DNA of 64,000 nt from Pedobacter sp. BMA (GTDB taxonomy: Bacteria; Bacteroidota; Bacteroidia; Sphingobacteriales; Sphingobacteriaceae). Shown here in pieces: positions 25,484-34,800 of the stretch (the stretch's first letter is position 1; each line of letters starts with the position of its first letter). Below the pieces are notes generated by a model, which did not search any database, had not been told where the DNA came from, and saw nothing but the letters and a program-made list of their open reading frames with translations. The stretch covers positions 558,001 through 622,000 of the forward strand of contig NZ_LECU01000006.1 of NCBI RefSeq assembly GCF_001027745.1. Direction: 5' to 3'. A program made the position numbers and the translations under genes.

Positions 25484-25514
25484 CAAAGATAAGCATAATA
25501 ATACTATTTATCAA
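25484..25514 (-). promoter_or_regulatory. Promoter of the GT5-like/DUF4270 operon
   Basis: On the minus strand TTG (25514-25512), a 20-base spacer and TATCTTTG (25491-25484) match the Bacteroidota -33/-7 pattern closely. The start codon is about 42 bases from the -7 box. Confidence 0.6.
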
Positions 25515-25576
25515 GATTGGCAAGTATTGTTTGGTTTCATTTAGATTAATTTACACCTTTACGGCTTTAATTTAGA

Positions 25577-26431
25577 TTGTCGACTTTGGAAGTATTTAAA
25601 ACCAAATCAGCACTTAAGGCTTTTATTGCACCCTTAAAAGCATCAGGTAAAAAAATTGCACTTGTCCCTACCATGGGTGCTTTGCACAACGGCCACATTT
25701 CACTCATTAAACTGGCTCAGGAAAATGCAGATATCATAATTTGCAGCATCTTCGTTAACCCTACTCAGTTTACAGATCCAAAAGACCTTGAGAAATATCC
25801 AAGGCCGATAGAACACGACCTGGCTATGCTTGCCGAGGCGGGCTGTAACGGTGTTTTCATGCCGAATGTGGATGAGATGTATCCTCAGGGATCCGATGAA
25901 AAATGGCACATAGATCTGGGGAATGCTGAATTCTTACTGGAAGGGGCATTTAGGAAAGGACATTATCAGGGGGTAACGCAAATTGTGAAAAAACTGTTTG
26001 ATGCAGTTGAACCGGATTTAGCCATGTTCGGACAGAAAGATTACCAACAGGTACTCATGATTAAGAATATGCTGGATCATTTTAAGTTGCCTATTGTGAT
26101 TATCACTTGTCCAATTATTCGTGAAGATGACGGTTTGGCAATGAGCAGTAGAAATATCCATCTTTCACCGGCCGACAGAGCACATTCTTTAGTGCTCAGC
26201 GAGTCACTTCAGTTCGTTATCGATCATTGGGCAGAATACACCATCGAAGAGCTTGAGGAAAAAGGGAAGGCACTTTATCAGGGAATCGATGGCGTAGAAC
26301 TTGATTATTTCACCATTGCTAACGGAAATACACTCGAACCTGCGGAATCTAAAGAGGAAGATAGTCTGGTGGTTTTGGTGGCAGCCAAAGTCGGGTCAAC
26401 ACGACTTATTGATAATATGATCATTAAATAG
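25577..26431 (+). CDS. panC: Pantothenate synthetase
   Basis: The 284-residue enzyme condenses pantoate and beta-alanine with ATP. PTMGALHNGH at 31-40 contains the HxGH nucleotide motif (H37, H40). FVNPTQF and FGQKDYQQ are substrate-binding segments, and AMSSRN near 194 is the KMSKS-like loop. The start is a TTG at 25577: a stop codon lies 9 bases upstream in frame, and the first internal ATG falls inside the catalytic motif. A second TTG nine bases later is the only nearby alternative. It is 13 bases before panD, which supplies the beta-alanine. Confidence 0.93.
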   Translation: MSTLEVFKTKSALKAFIAPLKASGKKIALVPTMGALHNGHISLIKLAQENADIIICSIFVNPTQFTDPKDLEKYPRPIEHDLAMLAEAGCNGVFMPNVDEMYPQGSDEKWHIDLGNAEFLLEGAFRKGHYQGVTQIVKKLFDAVEPDLAMFGQKDYQQVLMIKNMLDHFKLPIVIITCPIIREDDGLAMSSRNIHLSPADRAHSLVLSESLQFVIDHWAEYTIEELEEKGKALYQGIDGVELDYFTIANGNTLEPAESKEEDSLVVLVAAKVGSTRLIDNMIIK

Positions 26432-26440
26432 TTAACTTTG
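26409..26440 (+). promoter_or_regulatory. Internal promoter of panD
   Basis: TTG (26409-26411), a 21-base spacer and TAACTTTG (26433-26440) fit the consensus. The -7 box ends five bases before the panD ATG, so the predicted transcript would be leaderless or nearly so. It lies over the end of panC. Confidence 0.55.
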
Positions 26441-26444
26441 CATC

Positions 26445-26795
26445 ATGGTTATTACAATATTGAAATCGAAAATACATCGTGTTCGTGTAACACAGGCTGA
26501 ACTGAATTATGTAGGCAGTATTACGATTGATGAGGATTTAATGGATGCAGCTAACATTATCGCTAATGAAAAGGTGCAGATCGTCAATAATAATAATGGT
26601 GCCCGTTTCGAAACTTACGTAATTAAAGGAGAACGTGGTACAGGTACAATCTGTTTGAACGGAGCTACAGCCCGTTTGGCACAGCTAGGTGATGTTTTAA
26701 TTATTATGTCTTATGGTTCCCTTCCCATTGATGAGGCAAAAAAATATAATCCGATTTTAGTTTTTCCTGATGACAATAACCACTTGCTAAAATAG
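26445..26795 (+). CDS. panD: Aspartate 1-decarboxylase
   Basis: The 116-residue proenzyme makes beta-alanine for pantothenate. The self-processing site is Gly24-Ser25 in YVGSITID, which yields the pyruvoyl group. The later [17 protein letters not shown] and NGATARL segments build the active site of the tetramer. The length is normal. It follows panC closely and appears to have its own promoter in the panC end. A GTG-started membrane gene begins 4 bases after its stop, so the three genes probably form one operon. Confidence 0.96.
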   Translation: MVITILKSKIHRVRVTQAELNYVGSITIDEDLMDAANIIANEKVQIVNNNNGARFETYVIKGERGTGTICLNGATARLAQLGDVLIIMSYGSLPIDEAKKYNPILVFPDDNNHLLK

Positions 26796-26799
26796 TCTT

Positions 26800-27777
26800 G
26801 TGACTTTCGACCTTAAAACGGCTCTTAAGTATCTCCTTTTATTTTCATTGGGTGTAGGAGTACTTTATTTAGCGTTTAGGGGGCAGAATTTACAAAGTTT
26901 ATGGCAAGAAATTAAGTCCGCCAATTATTTCTGGGTTTTGGCCTCTATGGCGGCTGTTCTGGCTGCGCATGTATTGAGAGCTTTGCGCTGGCAATTGCTA
27001 TATCAGTCAATGAAATATAACGTCGGTATTGTGAATATCTATCATGCTGTAATGATTGGTTATCTGGCCAATCTTGCACTACCCCGCTTTGGCGAAATCG
27101 GGCGTTGCTCGGTTATTCATAAAACAAATAAAGTTCCCATGTTTGTTTCCATCGGGACGGTAATAACTGAGCGGCTGTTTGATATGGGCGTGTTATTAGG
27201 CAGTGCAGTTTGTATCACCTTTTTTCAATACAATAAGCTTAGTTCCTTTTTTCATAAAATACTTCTTGAGAATATCAGGCACAGGTTTGATCAGGTGAGT
27301 TACTGGTGGTTCCTCGCGGCCTTCCTGATACTGGTGGTTCTGGGCGGCTTTGGATTCTATTTATTAAGACAAAAGGTCGGTCGCAAACTGCTGAAATTAT
27401 TTATCAGCCTGAGGCAAGGTTTTAGCTCCTACAGAAGATTAAAACGCAAAGGAATTTTCTGGCTGTATACATTGTCAATCTGGTTTTTTTACATTTTGTC
27501 TATGTATTTTTGTTTTTCTGCTTTACAATCAACGGCTCATCTTGGGCTTAGCGTTGCCGCTACAGCTATCGTATTTTCAGGTTTTGCCATGGCCGCCCCG
27601 GTTCAGGGCGGTATAGGCGTTTTTCACTGGATGGTTGCGCAATCGCTTATGCTATACACTGTTCCTTTTAAAGATGGTTTGGCTTATGCTGCCATTATTC
27701 ACTCCTCTCAGGTATTATTGGTCCTGGTTTTAGGAAGTGTGAGCTTGATCCTGGCGCTGACCAGAAAACAAATCTGA
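26800..27777 (+). CDS. Flippase-like UPF0104 (lysylphosphatidylglycerol synthase TM-type) membrane protein
   Basis: The 325-residue integral membrane protein has about seven to eight hydrophobic segments. These include LLFSLGVGVLYLAF, FWVLASMAAVLAAHVLRALRW and the last one near residue 305. The pattern HVLRALRWQLLYQ and NLALPRFGEIGR is typical of the family shared with the membrane domain of MprF. Family members are thought to move lipids or glycans across membranes, but no catalytic domain is present here. The start is GTG at 26800, 4 bases after the panD stop. There is no functional tie to pantothenate. Confidence 0.85.
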   Translation: MTFDLKTALKYLLLFSLGVGVLYLAFRGQNLQSLWQEIKSANYFWVLASMAAVLAAHVLRALRWQLLYQSMKYNVGIVNIYHAVMIGYLANLALPRFGEIGRCSVIHKTNKVPMFVSIGTVITERLFDMGVLLGSAVCITFFQYNKLSSFFHKILLENIRHRFDQVSYWWFLAAFLILVVLGGFGFYLLRQKVGRKLLKLFISLRQGFSSYRRLKRKGIFWLYTLSIWFFYILSMYFCFSALQSTAHLGLSVAATAIVFSGFAMAAPVQGGIGVFHWMVAQSLMLYTVPFKDGLAYAAIIHSSQVLLVLVLGSVSLILALTRKQI

Positions 27778-27895
27778 CATTAAAAGTGAAACCTAACATT
27801 TTGTACCCCTTCTTCGGCGCTCCTTTAGTGTTTGTTTAGTTAAAAAGTCGTCAAAAAAATACTATGCAGCCATAGCATTTTTGATCTATTAATCA

Positions 27896-27903
27896 TACAT
27901 TTG
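27896..27903 (+). promoter_or_regulatory. Putative -7 box of the acyl-CoA dehydrogenase gene
   Basis: TACATTTG fits the -7 consensus, 29 bases before the ATG at 27933. The only nearby TTG upstream is 12 bases away, too close for a -33 box. Confidence 0.3.
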
Positions 27904-27932
27904 ATTTACTAACCTTTTTATATATAAATGTT

Positions 27933-29072
27933 ATGCATTTTGAATTAAGTGAAGAGCAATTAATGATTCAGCAGGCTGCCCGCGATTTTGCGCAGCAGGA
28001 ATTAAGGCCTGGGGTGATTGAGAGAGATGAACATCAGAAATTTCCGGCAGAGCAGGTTAAAAAACTTGGTGAACTGGGATTTCTGGGGATGATGGTTGAT
28101 GAAAAATATAATGGAAGCGGCCTTGATGCCATTTCATATGTATTGGTAATGGAGGAGCTTTCCAAAATTGATGCCTCAGCATCTGTAGTGGTTTCAGTAA
28201 ATAATTCGCTGGTGTGTTACGGACTGGAAGCTTTCGGAACAGAAGAACAAAAGGAAAAGTATTTAAAGCCATTGGCTTCAGGAGAAAAGATTGGTGCGTT
28301 TTGCCTTTCAGAGCCTGAGGCAGGATCGGATGCCACTTCGCAAAGCACTACTGCTGAGGATAAGGGCGATTATTATTTGCTAAACGGAACAAAAAACTGG
28401 ATTACAAATGGTGGAACAGCCTCAACCTATCTTGTTATTGCGCAAACCCATCCTGAATTAAAACACAAGGGGATAAATGCTTTTATTGTGGAAAAAGGAA
28501 CACCAGGATTTACCGTTGGCCCTAAAGAAAACAAGCTCGGCATACGGGGCTCTGATACCCATTCATTGATGTTCAATGATGTGAAGGTACCTAAAGAAAA
28601 CAGGATCGGTGAAGATGGCTTTGGTTTTAAGTTCGCTATGAAAACGCTCGAAGGCGGCCGTATTGGTATTGCTGCCCAGGCTTTAGGCATTGCTCAAGGT
28701 GCTTTTGAACTGGCAACGCAGTACTCAAAGCAGCGTAAGTCATTCGGTAAACCAATCTTTGAACACCAGGCTATTGCATTTAAACTGGCTGATATGGCGA
28801 CACAAATTGAGGCTGCCCGGTTATTAGTTTACAAAGCCGCATGGCTTAAAGATCAGGGTTTGCCATATACTCAGGCGGGATCAATGGCCAAGCTTTTCGC
28901 TTCTAAAGTTGCTATGGATGTGACCATAGAAGCCGTGCAGGTTCATGGGGGTTATGGCTTTGTCAAAGAATACCATGTAGAGCGTTTAATGCGCGATGCA
29001 AAAATTACACAAATATACGAGGGCACATCTGAAATCCAGAAAATGGTCATCTCGCGTGAGGTGATCAGATAA
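27933..29072 (+). CDS. Acyl-CoA dehydrogenase
   Basis: The 379-residue flavoenzyme has the short/branched-chain acyl-CoA dehydrogenase layout. An N-terminal helical domain starts at LSEEQLMIQQAARDFAQ. The beta domain carries the FAD signature FCLSEPEAGSDATS. The C-terminal helical domain has RxxFGKPIFEHQAIAFKLADM and the catalytic glutamate at about E363 in IYEGTSEIQ. It removes two hydrogens from acyl-CoA and passes electrons to electron transfer flavoprotein. The substrate chain length cannot be assigned. No other fatty-acid genes adjoin; the isomerase and dienoyl reductase are 23 kb away. Confidence 0.92.
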   Translation: MHFELSEEQLMIQQAARDFAQQELRPGVIERDEHQKFPAEQVKKLGELGFLGMMVDEKYNGSGLDAISYVLVMEELSKIDASASVVVSVNNSLVCYGLEAFGTEEQKEKYLKPLASGEKIGAFCLSEPEAGSDATSQSTTAEDKGDYYLLNGTKNWITNGGTASTYLVIAQTHPELKHKGINAFIVEKGTPGFTVGPKENKLGIRGSDTHSLMFNDVKVPKENRIGEDGFGFKFAMKTLEGGRIGIAAQALGIAQGAFELATQYSKQRKSFGKPIFEHQAIAFKLADMATQIEAARLLVYKAAWLKDQGLPYTQAGSMAKLFASKVAMDVTIEAVQVHGGYGFVKEYHVERLMRDAKITQIYEGTSEIQKMVISREVIR

Positions 29073-29118
29073 TCTTAGGCTGGGCGTTTGGCCCTTGTTT
29101 CAATCGCCCAGCTCAATA

Positions 29119-29463
29119 CTATTCTTTTTCTCCGGCAATAGCACCAAATATTGCCTTAATCAGCGCCACAATGATCGCCAGAAAAGCTGCTGCAAAGAAA
29201 CCAGATGTATTGAATGAGGTCATCATGCTATCTACCAGAAGAATCATTAACACAGTAATGATGAATGATACCAATCCTAGTGTTAGGAAATTAATCGGGA
29301 AGGTTAATAGCCTCAGGATAAACCCTATTGTTGCATTTGCAAGGGCGATTAGAATTGCGGCAATCAAGGCGCTCGAATAGCCCGCTACTTCTACGCCGGG
29401 AACTAATTTTGCGCCGATAAAAAAGGCTAGTCCCATTAAAAGGATCTCGATAATTAATCTCAT
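29119..29463 (-). CDS. Phage-holin-like small membrane protein (DUF360/Phage_holin_4_2 family)
   Basis: The 114-residue protein has four hydrophobic helices: about 5-20, 30-52, 57-79 and 87-108. Conserved features include GVEVAGYSSALIAAILIALANATI and LLTFPINFLTLGLVSFIITVLMI. This family is found in many free-living bacteria, unconnected with prophages. No lysis gene is nearby, so a phage role is unlikely. It is convergent with the acyl-CoA dehydrogenase gene, and its start is only 1 base from the M1 of the divergent lipoprotein gene. Confidence 0.85.
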   Translation of the reverse strand: MRLIIEILLMGLAFFIGAKLVPGVEVAGYSSALIAAILIALANATIGFILRLLTFPINFLTLGLVSFIITVLMILLVDSMMTSFNTSGFFAAAFLAIIVALIKAIFGAIAGEKE

Positions 29464-29468
29464 AATGT

Positions 29469-29476
29469 TAAATTTG
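29469..29476 (+). promoter_or_regulatory. Putative -7 box of the lipoprotein gene
   Basis: TAAATTTG fits the consensus and ends three bases before the ATG at 29480, suggesting a leaderless mRNA. It also argues against the earlier ATG at 29465 being the start. No -33 TTG is seen. Confidence 0.4.
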
Positions 29477-29479
29477 ACA

Positions 29480-29911
29480 ATGGTTAAAAATTTAAATCAG
29501 CAACTGATCATTTTTATGGTGGCTGCATTTTTCATTTCTTGCTCAGGAAGAAACAACAAAGCAGTCATTAAGTTTTCGATAGATAGTACTTCAATTATTC
29601 TTAACAATCTAGGTGAAGCCAGTCTTGTTCAGGTCAAAAATGTCTATTCAAAAAACCTTGATTCATCAAACCTGCTTTCAGTGATTGCCTTGCCAGGCGA
29701 GCTGGATAGCCTGCAGGATGAAATTGTGGTAAAGGGTCATTATTTGCTTCAGGGAGATTCCATCTTGTTTAAGCCAGATCAGCCTTTTAAGAAAAATAAA
29801 AGATATCTGGTTGAGAGTTTTATCGGTGCTGAGTTTGCTACCGTGAGTAAACTATTCTCTGGTACCATCAAACAGAACCTGCAGCCGCAAAAACAAATTC
29901 TTAAGCGGTAG
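29480..29911 (+). CDS. Small lipoprotein of unknown function
   Basis: With the start at 29480 (MVKNLNQQL) the product has 143 residues. An ATG 15 bases earlier is in frame but overlaps a likely -7 promoter box. The signal peptide ends in FFISCSG, a lipobox with cysteine near residue 21. The rest is predicted beta-rich and ends in a basic tail (QPQKQILKR). No domain was recognised. It is divergent from the holin-like gene and precedes the rimP operon but is separated from it by a promoter. Confidence 0.6.
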   Translation: MVKNLNQQLIIFMVAAFFISCSGRNNKAVIKFSIDSTSIILNNLGEASLVQVKNVYSKNLDSSNLLSVIALPGELDSLQDEIVVKGHYLLQGDSILFKPDQPFKKNKRYLVESFIGAEFATVSKLFSGTIKQNLQPQKQILKR

Positions 29912-29938
29912 TAATCAGTATAATAATTCACATGGCTA

Positions 29939-29969
29939 TTGAAATTTTATAAAAAAATTATTACATTTG
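29939..29969 (+). promoter_or_regulatory. Promoter of the rimP-nusA-infB operon
   Basis: TTG (29939-29941), a 20-base spacer and TACATTTG (29962-29969) match the Bacteroidota promoter pattern very well. The leader before rimP is predicted to be about 58 bases. Confidence 0.65.
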
Positions 29970-29990
29970 CATCGTAATCGAAGAAAAGAG

Positions 29991-30013
29991 AAGGGGACAG
30001 TGTCCCCTTTTTC
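29991..30013 (+). terminator. Leader hairpin with T-run before rimP (possible attenuator)
   Basis: AAGGGGACA and TGTCCCCTT form a perfect 9-bp stem with a single-base centre, followed by TTTC. It lies between the promoter and the rimP start at 30033, so it looks like an intrinsic terminator inside the leader. It may be a premature terminator controlled by a factor, or simply insulation from upstream transcripts. Confidence 0.6.
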
Positions 30014-30032
30014 TATGAAATCAGGTTAAAAT

Positions 30033-30497
30033 ATGCAAGTAGAAAAGAGAGTTGTTGACCTCGTAGAGGAAAAAATTGCAGACCGGCCAGAGCTGTTTCT
30101 GGTTGATGTGAAAATGTTGCCAAACAATAAATTAATTATTCATGTTGATGGTGACGAAGGTATTAGCATACAGGATTGTGTGGCCATAAGCAGGCATGTT
30201 GGTTTTCATTTAGAAGAGGAAAATACAATTGAACAGGCTTATAATTTAGAAGTTTCTTCTCCCGGAGTTGGTGAGCCTTTAAAGCTGATCCGTCAGTATC
30301 AAAAAAATATCGGCAGAACGTTAAGTCTGAAATTAAAGGACGGAAAGAAGAAGGAAGGGAAACTTTTAGGGCTTGCAGAAAATAACCTGCTGATGGAGGA
30401 ATCGGTTAAGGAAAAAGGGAAAAAAGCGGTTTTAGTTCAAACTGAAGTGTCGCTTAATGATATATTAGAAACCAGTGTGTTAATTTCATTTAAGTAA
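30033..30497 (+). CDS. rimP: Ribosome maturation factor RimP
   Basis: The 154-residue protein has the two-domain RimP layout. An N-terminal alpha/beta domain carries LFLVDVKMLPNNKLIIHVDGDEG, and YNLEVSSPGVGEPLK is the signature. The C-terminal SH3-like barrel has LSLKLKDGKKKEGKLLGLAENNLLM. RimP assists late assembly of the 30S subunit. It is the first gene of a three-gene operon with nusA (one base between) and infB, the usual bacterial order. Confidence 0.93.
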   Translation: MQVEKRVVDLVEEKIADRPELFLVDVKMLPNNKLIIHVDGDEGISIQDCVAISRHVGFHLEEENTIEQAYNLEVSSPGVGEPLKLIRQYQKNIGRTLSLKLKDGKKKEGKLLGLAENNLLMEESVKEKGKKAVLVQTEVSLNDILETSVLISFK

Positions 30498-30498
30498 A

Positions 30499-31743
30499 AT
30501 GAGTACTACAACAATTAATTTGATCGACTCTTTTCAGGAGTTTAAGGATTTTAAAAATATAGATCGCCCTACTGTGATCAGTGTGTTGGAAGAGGTTTTC
30601 CGTAGTATGTTGCGTAAAAAATACGGAACAGACGAAAACTGTGATGTGATTGTAAATCCCGATAACGGGGATTTGGAAATCTGGAGAACTAGAAAAGTCA
30701 TGGAGGATGGTTTCTCAGAAGATGATGATTTAGAAATTGAACTTGCTGATGTACATCAGTTTGATCCGACTTTAGAGGTTGGTGATGATTATATCGAGCA
30801 GATTACATTAGAGAGTTTCGGACGTAGAGCAATTTTAGCAGCACGCCAGACTTTGGTTTCTAAAGTATTGGAGTTAGAAAAAGACGAGATCTTCAAAAAG
30901 TATAAAGATCGTGTTGGTGAAATTATTACCGGCGAGGTTTATCAGGTTTGGAAGAAAGAAACCCTGGTTCTGGATGATGAAGGTAATGAACTTTTAATGC
31001 CAAAAACGGAGCAGATTCCTGCAGATTATTTCAAAAAAGGTGATTCTGTGAGAGCAGTAATTTCTAAAGTGGAAATGATCAATGCAAATCCGAAGATCAT
31101 TATTTCAAGAACAGCACCTGAGTTTTTACAGCGTTTGTTCGAACTTGAAGTTCCGGAGATTTTTGATGGTTTAATTACCGTTAAGAAAATTGTTCGTGAA
31201 CCAGGAGAACGTGCTAAAGTTGCGGTAGAATCTTATGATGACCGTATCGATCCGGTAGGTGCTTGCGTGGGTATGAAAGGATCACGTATCCATGGTATCG
31301 TTCGCGAATTGAAAAACGAAAATATTGATGTGATTAACTTCACAAATAACATTTCATTATACATTACCCGTGCTTTAAGCCCGGCGAAAATCACGTCTAT
31401 TAAATTAGATGATGAAACAAAACATGCATCTGTTTATTTAAAACCAGATCAGGTTTCATTGGCTATCGGACGTGGCGGACATAACATTAAACTGGCTGGT
31501 AAATTAACTGGTTACGAAATTGATGTGTATCGCGAAGCTGGAGAAGAAAACGACGAGGATGTAGATTTAGAGGAATTCTCAGATGAGATTGACAGCTGGA
31601 TCATTGATGAATTAAAGGCTATCGGTTGCGATACTGCTAAGAGTGTTTTAGCACTTACAGTAGAAGATTTGGTTAAACGCACCGACTTAGAAGAGGAAAC
31701 CATTAAAGAAGTGGTTCAGATCTTGCAGTCAGAATTTGAATAA
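30499..31743 (+). CDS. nusA: Transcription termination/antitermination protein NusA
   Basis: The 414-residue protein has an N-terminal RNA-polymerase-binding domain, then S1 (about 135-205, GEIITGEVYQVW). KH1 and KH2 follow, with DPVGACVGMKGSRI and SLAIGRGGHNIKLA for RNA binding. A short acidic stretch and a small C-terminal helical unit end the protein. It lacks the two long acidic repeats found in E. coli NusA, as expected for Bacteroidota. It binds paused polymerase and new RNA. It starts one base after the rimP stop, so it is coupled to rimP. Confidence 0.95.
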   Translation: MSTTTINLIDSFQEFKDFKNIDRPTVISVLEEVFRSMLRKKYGTDENCDVIVNPDNGDLEIWRTRKVMEDGFSEDDDLEIELADVHQFDPTLEVGDDYIEQITLESFGRRAILAARQTLVSKVLELEKDEIFKKYKDRVGEIITGEVYQVWKKETLVLDDEGNELLMPKTEQIPADYFKKGDSVRAVISKVEMINANPKIIISRTAPEFLQRLFELEVPEIFDGLITVKKIVREPGERAKVAVESYDDRIDPVGACVGMKGSRIHGIVRELKNENIDVINFTNNISLYITRALSPAKITSIKLDDETKHASVYLKPDQVSLAIGRGGHNIKLAGKLTGYEIDVYREAGEENDEDVDLEEFSDEIDSWIIDELKAIGCDTAKSVLALTVEDLVKRTDLEEETIKEVVQILQSEFE

Positions 31744-31767
31744 GTGGTGTAATTGCCAAATAAACAC

Positions 31768-31775
31768 TACTTTTG
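31768..31775 (+). promoter_or_regulatory. Putative secondary -7 box before infB
   Basis: TACTTTTG fits the -7 consensus, 28 bases before the infB start, but no TTG lies at the proper distance upstream. It could give extra infB transcripts. Confidence 0.3.
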
Positions 31776-31792
31776 TATTATATTAAAAAATA

Positions 31793-31798
31793 AAAGGA
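31793..31798 (+). promoter_or_regulatory. Shine-Dalgarno-like AAGGAG before infB
   Basis: AAGGAG lies five bases before the infB ATG at 31804. Other genes in this window lack such a sequence, and Bacteroidota rarely use one. It stands out as an exception. Confidence 0.5.
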
Positions 31799-31803
31799 GC
31801 TAG

Positions 31804-34800
31804 ATGTCAGACGACAAACCAATCATTTTAATTAAAGCTATTAAAGAACTTAACATAGGCATGGGTACGGCCGTTGAGTTTTTAAACAAAAAGGGATTCT
31901 CTGCCGAGAAGAGCCCTATGTTTAAACTTACGCCAGACATGTACAGTGCCTTGTTGAAAGAGTATCAGGGAGATAAGATCGTAAGAGAAGAAGCCAAACA
32001 AATAGTGATTGGTAAAATACGTCGTGACGAGCCTGAGACTGAAAAGCCAGTAGAAGCGCCGAAGAAAGATACCGACTTTGAAAAAAGTGATGAGATTTTA
32101 ATAAAAAATGCTCAGTCATTTACAGCACCGGCGGAGAAACCAAAAGTTGCCGAAACACCGGCACCGAAAGTAGAAACACCAGCGCCTGCGGCAGCAGAGC
32201 CTGTTGCAGCTTCAAAAGCGGAAGACAAATCTGAAGACAGTGGTTTACCAGGAGTAAAAATTGTAGGTAAGATCGATTTAAACGACCTTAACTCTAAAAC
32301 ACGTCCTGTTAAAAAAGAGGAGACTGCGCCAGCACCATCTGCTCCGGAACCAACACCGGTAGCTAAAGTAGAAGAGTCAGTAAAACCGGTAGAACAGCCG
32401 AAGGTGGAAGAAAAACCAGTGGAAGTTAAAAAAGAAGAAGTTCCTGCACCGGCACCTGTTGCTAAAACACCGGAACCTGCTAAACCTGTTGAGCAGCCAA
32501 AAGCTGAACAAAAACCAGCAAATGCAGAGCCGGAAGTAATTAAGGCGAGAACGGTAAAATTAAGTGGTCCAAATATCATTGGAAAGATTACTTTACCTAC
32601 TACTCCTGATAGAAGAAGTAACCCGGTAGCGTCGTCTAGTGATAGTGAGGCTGCTAAACGTAAGCGTAAACGTAAAAAAACGCCAGGAGCACCAGGCCAA
32701 CCCGGACAACAGGGTGGTCAGGGCCAGCCGGGTCAAAACCCAGCAGGTCAGGGTCAGGGTGGAGCGCCAGGACAACCTCGTCAGCCTTATCAGGGTAACA
32801 GACCGGGGGGTACGCCTTATCAAGGCAACCGTCCGGCGGGACAAGGCGGTCCAGGTTATCAGGGCAACAGAAATAATAACAGACCTGGTTTTCAAAACAG
32901 GAACGCTACCCCAAGCGGACCAAAAGAAGAACCTACAGAGAAAGAAATTCAAGATCAGATCAAGGCAACCCTTGCCCGCTTAAGTGGAGCAGGTAAATCT
33001 GGTAAATTTGCTCAGCGTGCTAAATTACGTCGTCAGAAGCGTGATGATGTAGCGTTCAATGCAGAAGAGGCAGCAAACGAGCTTGAATCTCAATCAAAAA
33101 TATTAAAGGTAACAGAATTTGTTACTGCGAATGAGTTGGCGAGCATGATGGATGTACCGGTTACCAAAATTATTGGTACTTGTATGAGTCTTGGTATGTT
33201 CGTTTCCATTAATCAGCGTTTAGATGCTGAAACCTTAACCATCGTTGCTGATGAGTTTGGTTACGAAATTCAGTTTGTTAAGCCTGATGAAGATGAGGAA
33301 AACGTTATTGAAGAAGAAGATAACGAGGCAGATTTAATCGAGAGAGCTCCGGTTGTAACGATTATGGGTCACGTCGATCACGGTAAAACTTCATTACTGG
33401 ATTATATTCGTAAAGCGAATGTGGTTGCAGGTGAAGCGGGTGGTATTACTCAGCACATTGGTGCATACATGGTAACTACTCCAACCGGTAAAAAAGTAAC
33501 TTTCTTAGATACACCAGGTCACGAAGCCTTTACAGCGATGCGTGCCCGTGGTGCTAAGGCAGCAGATATTGCAATTATTGTAATTGCTGCGGATGATGCG
33601 GTGATGCCTCAGACAAAAGAGGCGATAAACCACGCACAAGCGGCAGGTGTACCTTTAGTATTTGCTTTCACGAAAGTAGATAAGCCAGGTGCAAATGCAG
33701 ATAAGGTGCGTGAGCAGTTATCAGCAATGAATATTCTGGTTGAAGATTGGGGTGGTAAATATCAGTCACAGGAGATCTCAAGCAAAAGCGGTTTAAATGT
33801 CGATTTGCTTTTAGATAAGGTATTATTAGAAGCTGAATTATTAGAACTTAAAGCTAATCCGAATAAGAGGGCTACAGGTACTGTAATTGAATCGGCACTA
33901 GATAAAGGTCGTGGTATTGTAACTACAGTATTGGTTCAGGCCGGTACATTAAGGGTTGGAGATCCAATTCTTGCAGGTAGTTACAGCGGTCGTGTTAAAG
34001 CATTAACCAATGAGCGTGGAGCTAAAGTAGAATCGGCAGGTCCATCGCAACCGGTACAGGTATTGGGTATGCAAGGAGCTCCTACAGCAGGTGATCGTTT
34101 CAATGCACTGGAAAGCGAAACTGAAGCACGTGATATTGCAAACAAACGTATGCAATTGCAACGTGAGCAGGGCTTACGTACGCAGAAACACATCACGCTT
34201 GATGAAATTGGTCGTCGTTTGGCAATCGGTAACTTTAAAGAGCTTAATATCATTGTTAAAGGTGATGTAGATGGTTCTATCGAAGCACTAGCCGATTCAT
34301 TGCTGAAATTATCAACAGAGCAGATTCAAATCAACATCATCAGTAAAGGTGTTGGTCAGATATCAGAGTCTGACGTATTGTTAGCTTCGGCTTCAGATGC
34401 GATCATCATTGGTTTCCAGGTTCGTCCATCAACAGGTGCACGTAAACTTGCAGAAGCAGAGCAAATCGACATCCGTTTATATTCAATCATTTACGATGCA
34501 ATCAACGAGATTAAATCGGCAATGGAGGGTATGTTGGATCCGGAATTTGAAGAGAAAATCGTGGCTAACGTTGAAATTCGTGAGACATTCAAAATTACTA
34601 AAGTGGGTACCATCGCAGGTTGTATGGTATTGGATGGTAAGATTACGCGTAACAGCAAAATCCGTATCGTTAGAGATGGTGTAGTTGTTTACACTGGTGA
34701 ACTGGCATCGTTAAAACGCTTTAAAGACGATGTTAAGGAAGTTAATAAAGGTTATGAGTGTGGTTTAAACATTCAGAACTTTAATAACATTGAGGTTGGC

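Noticed and set aside
29119..29463. Prophage holin
   Set aside because: The protein belongs to a holin-like family, but there is no endolysin, phage gene or attachment site around it; a cellular membrane protein is more likely.
32112..32579. 155-codon minus-strand frame inside infB
   Set aside because: It lies in the low-complexity linker of infB, where the Pro/Ala/Glu codons read as Ser/Gly/Thr-rich sequence on the other strand.
32639..32983. 114-codon plus-strand frame inside infB
   Set aside because: A shifted reading of the Gly/Gln/Pro-rich linker; the infB frame continues on both sides with conserved domains.
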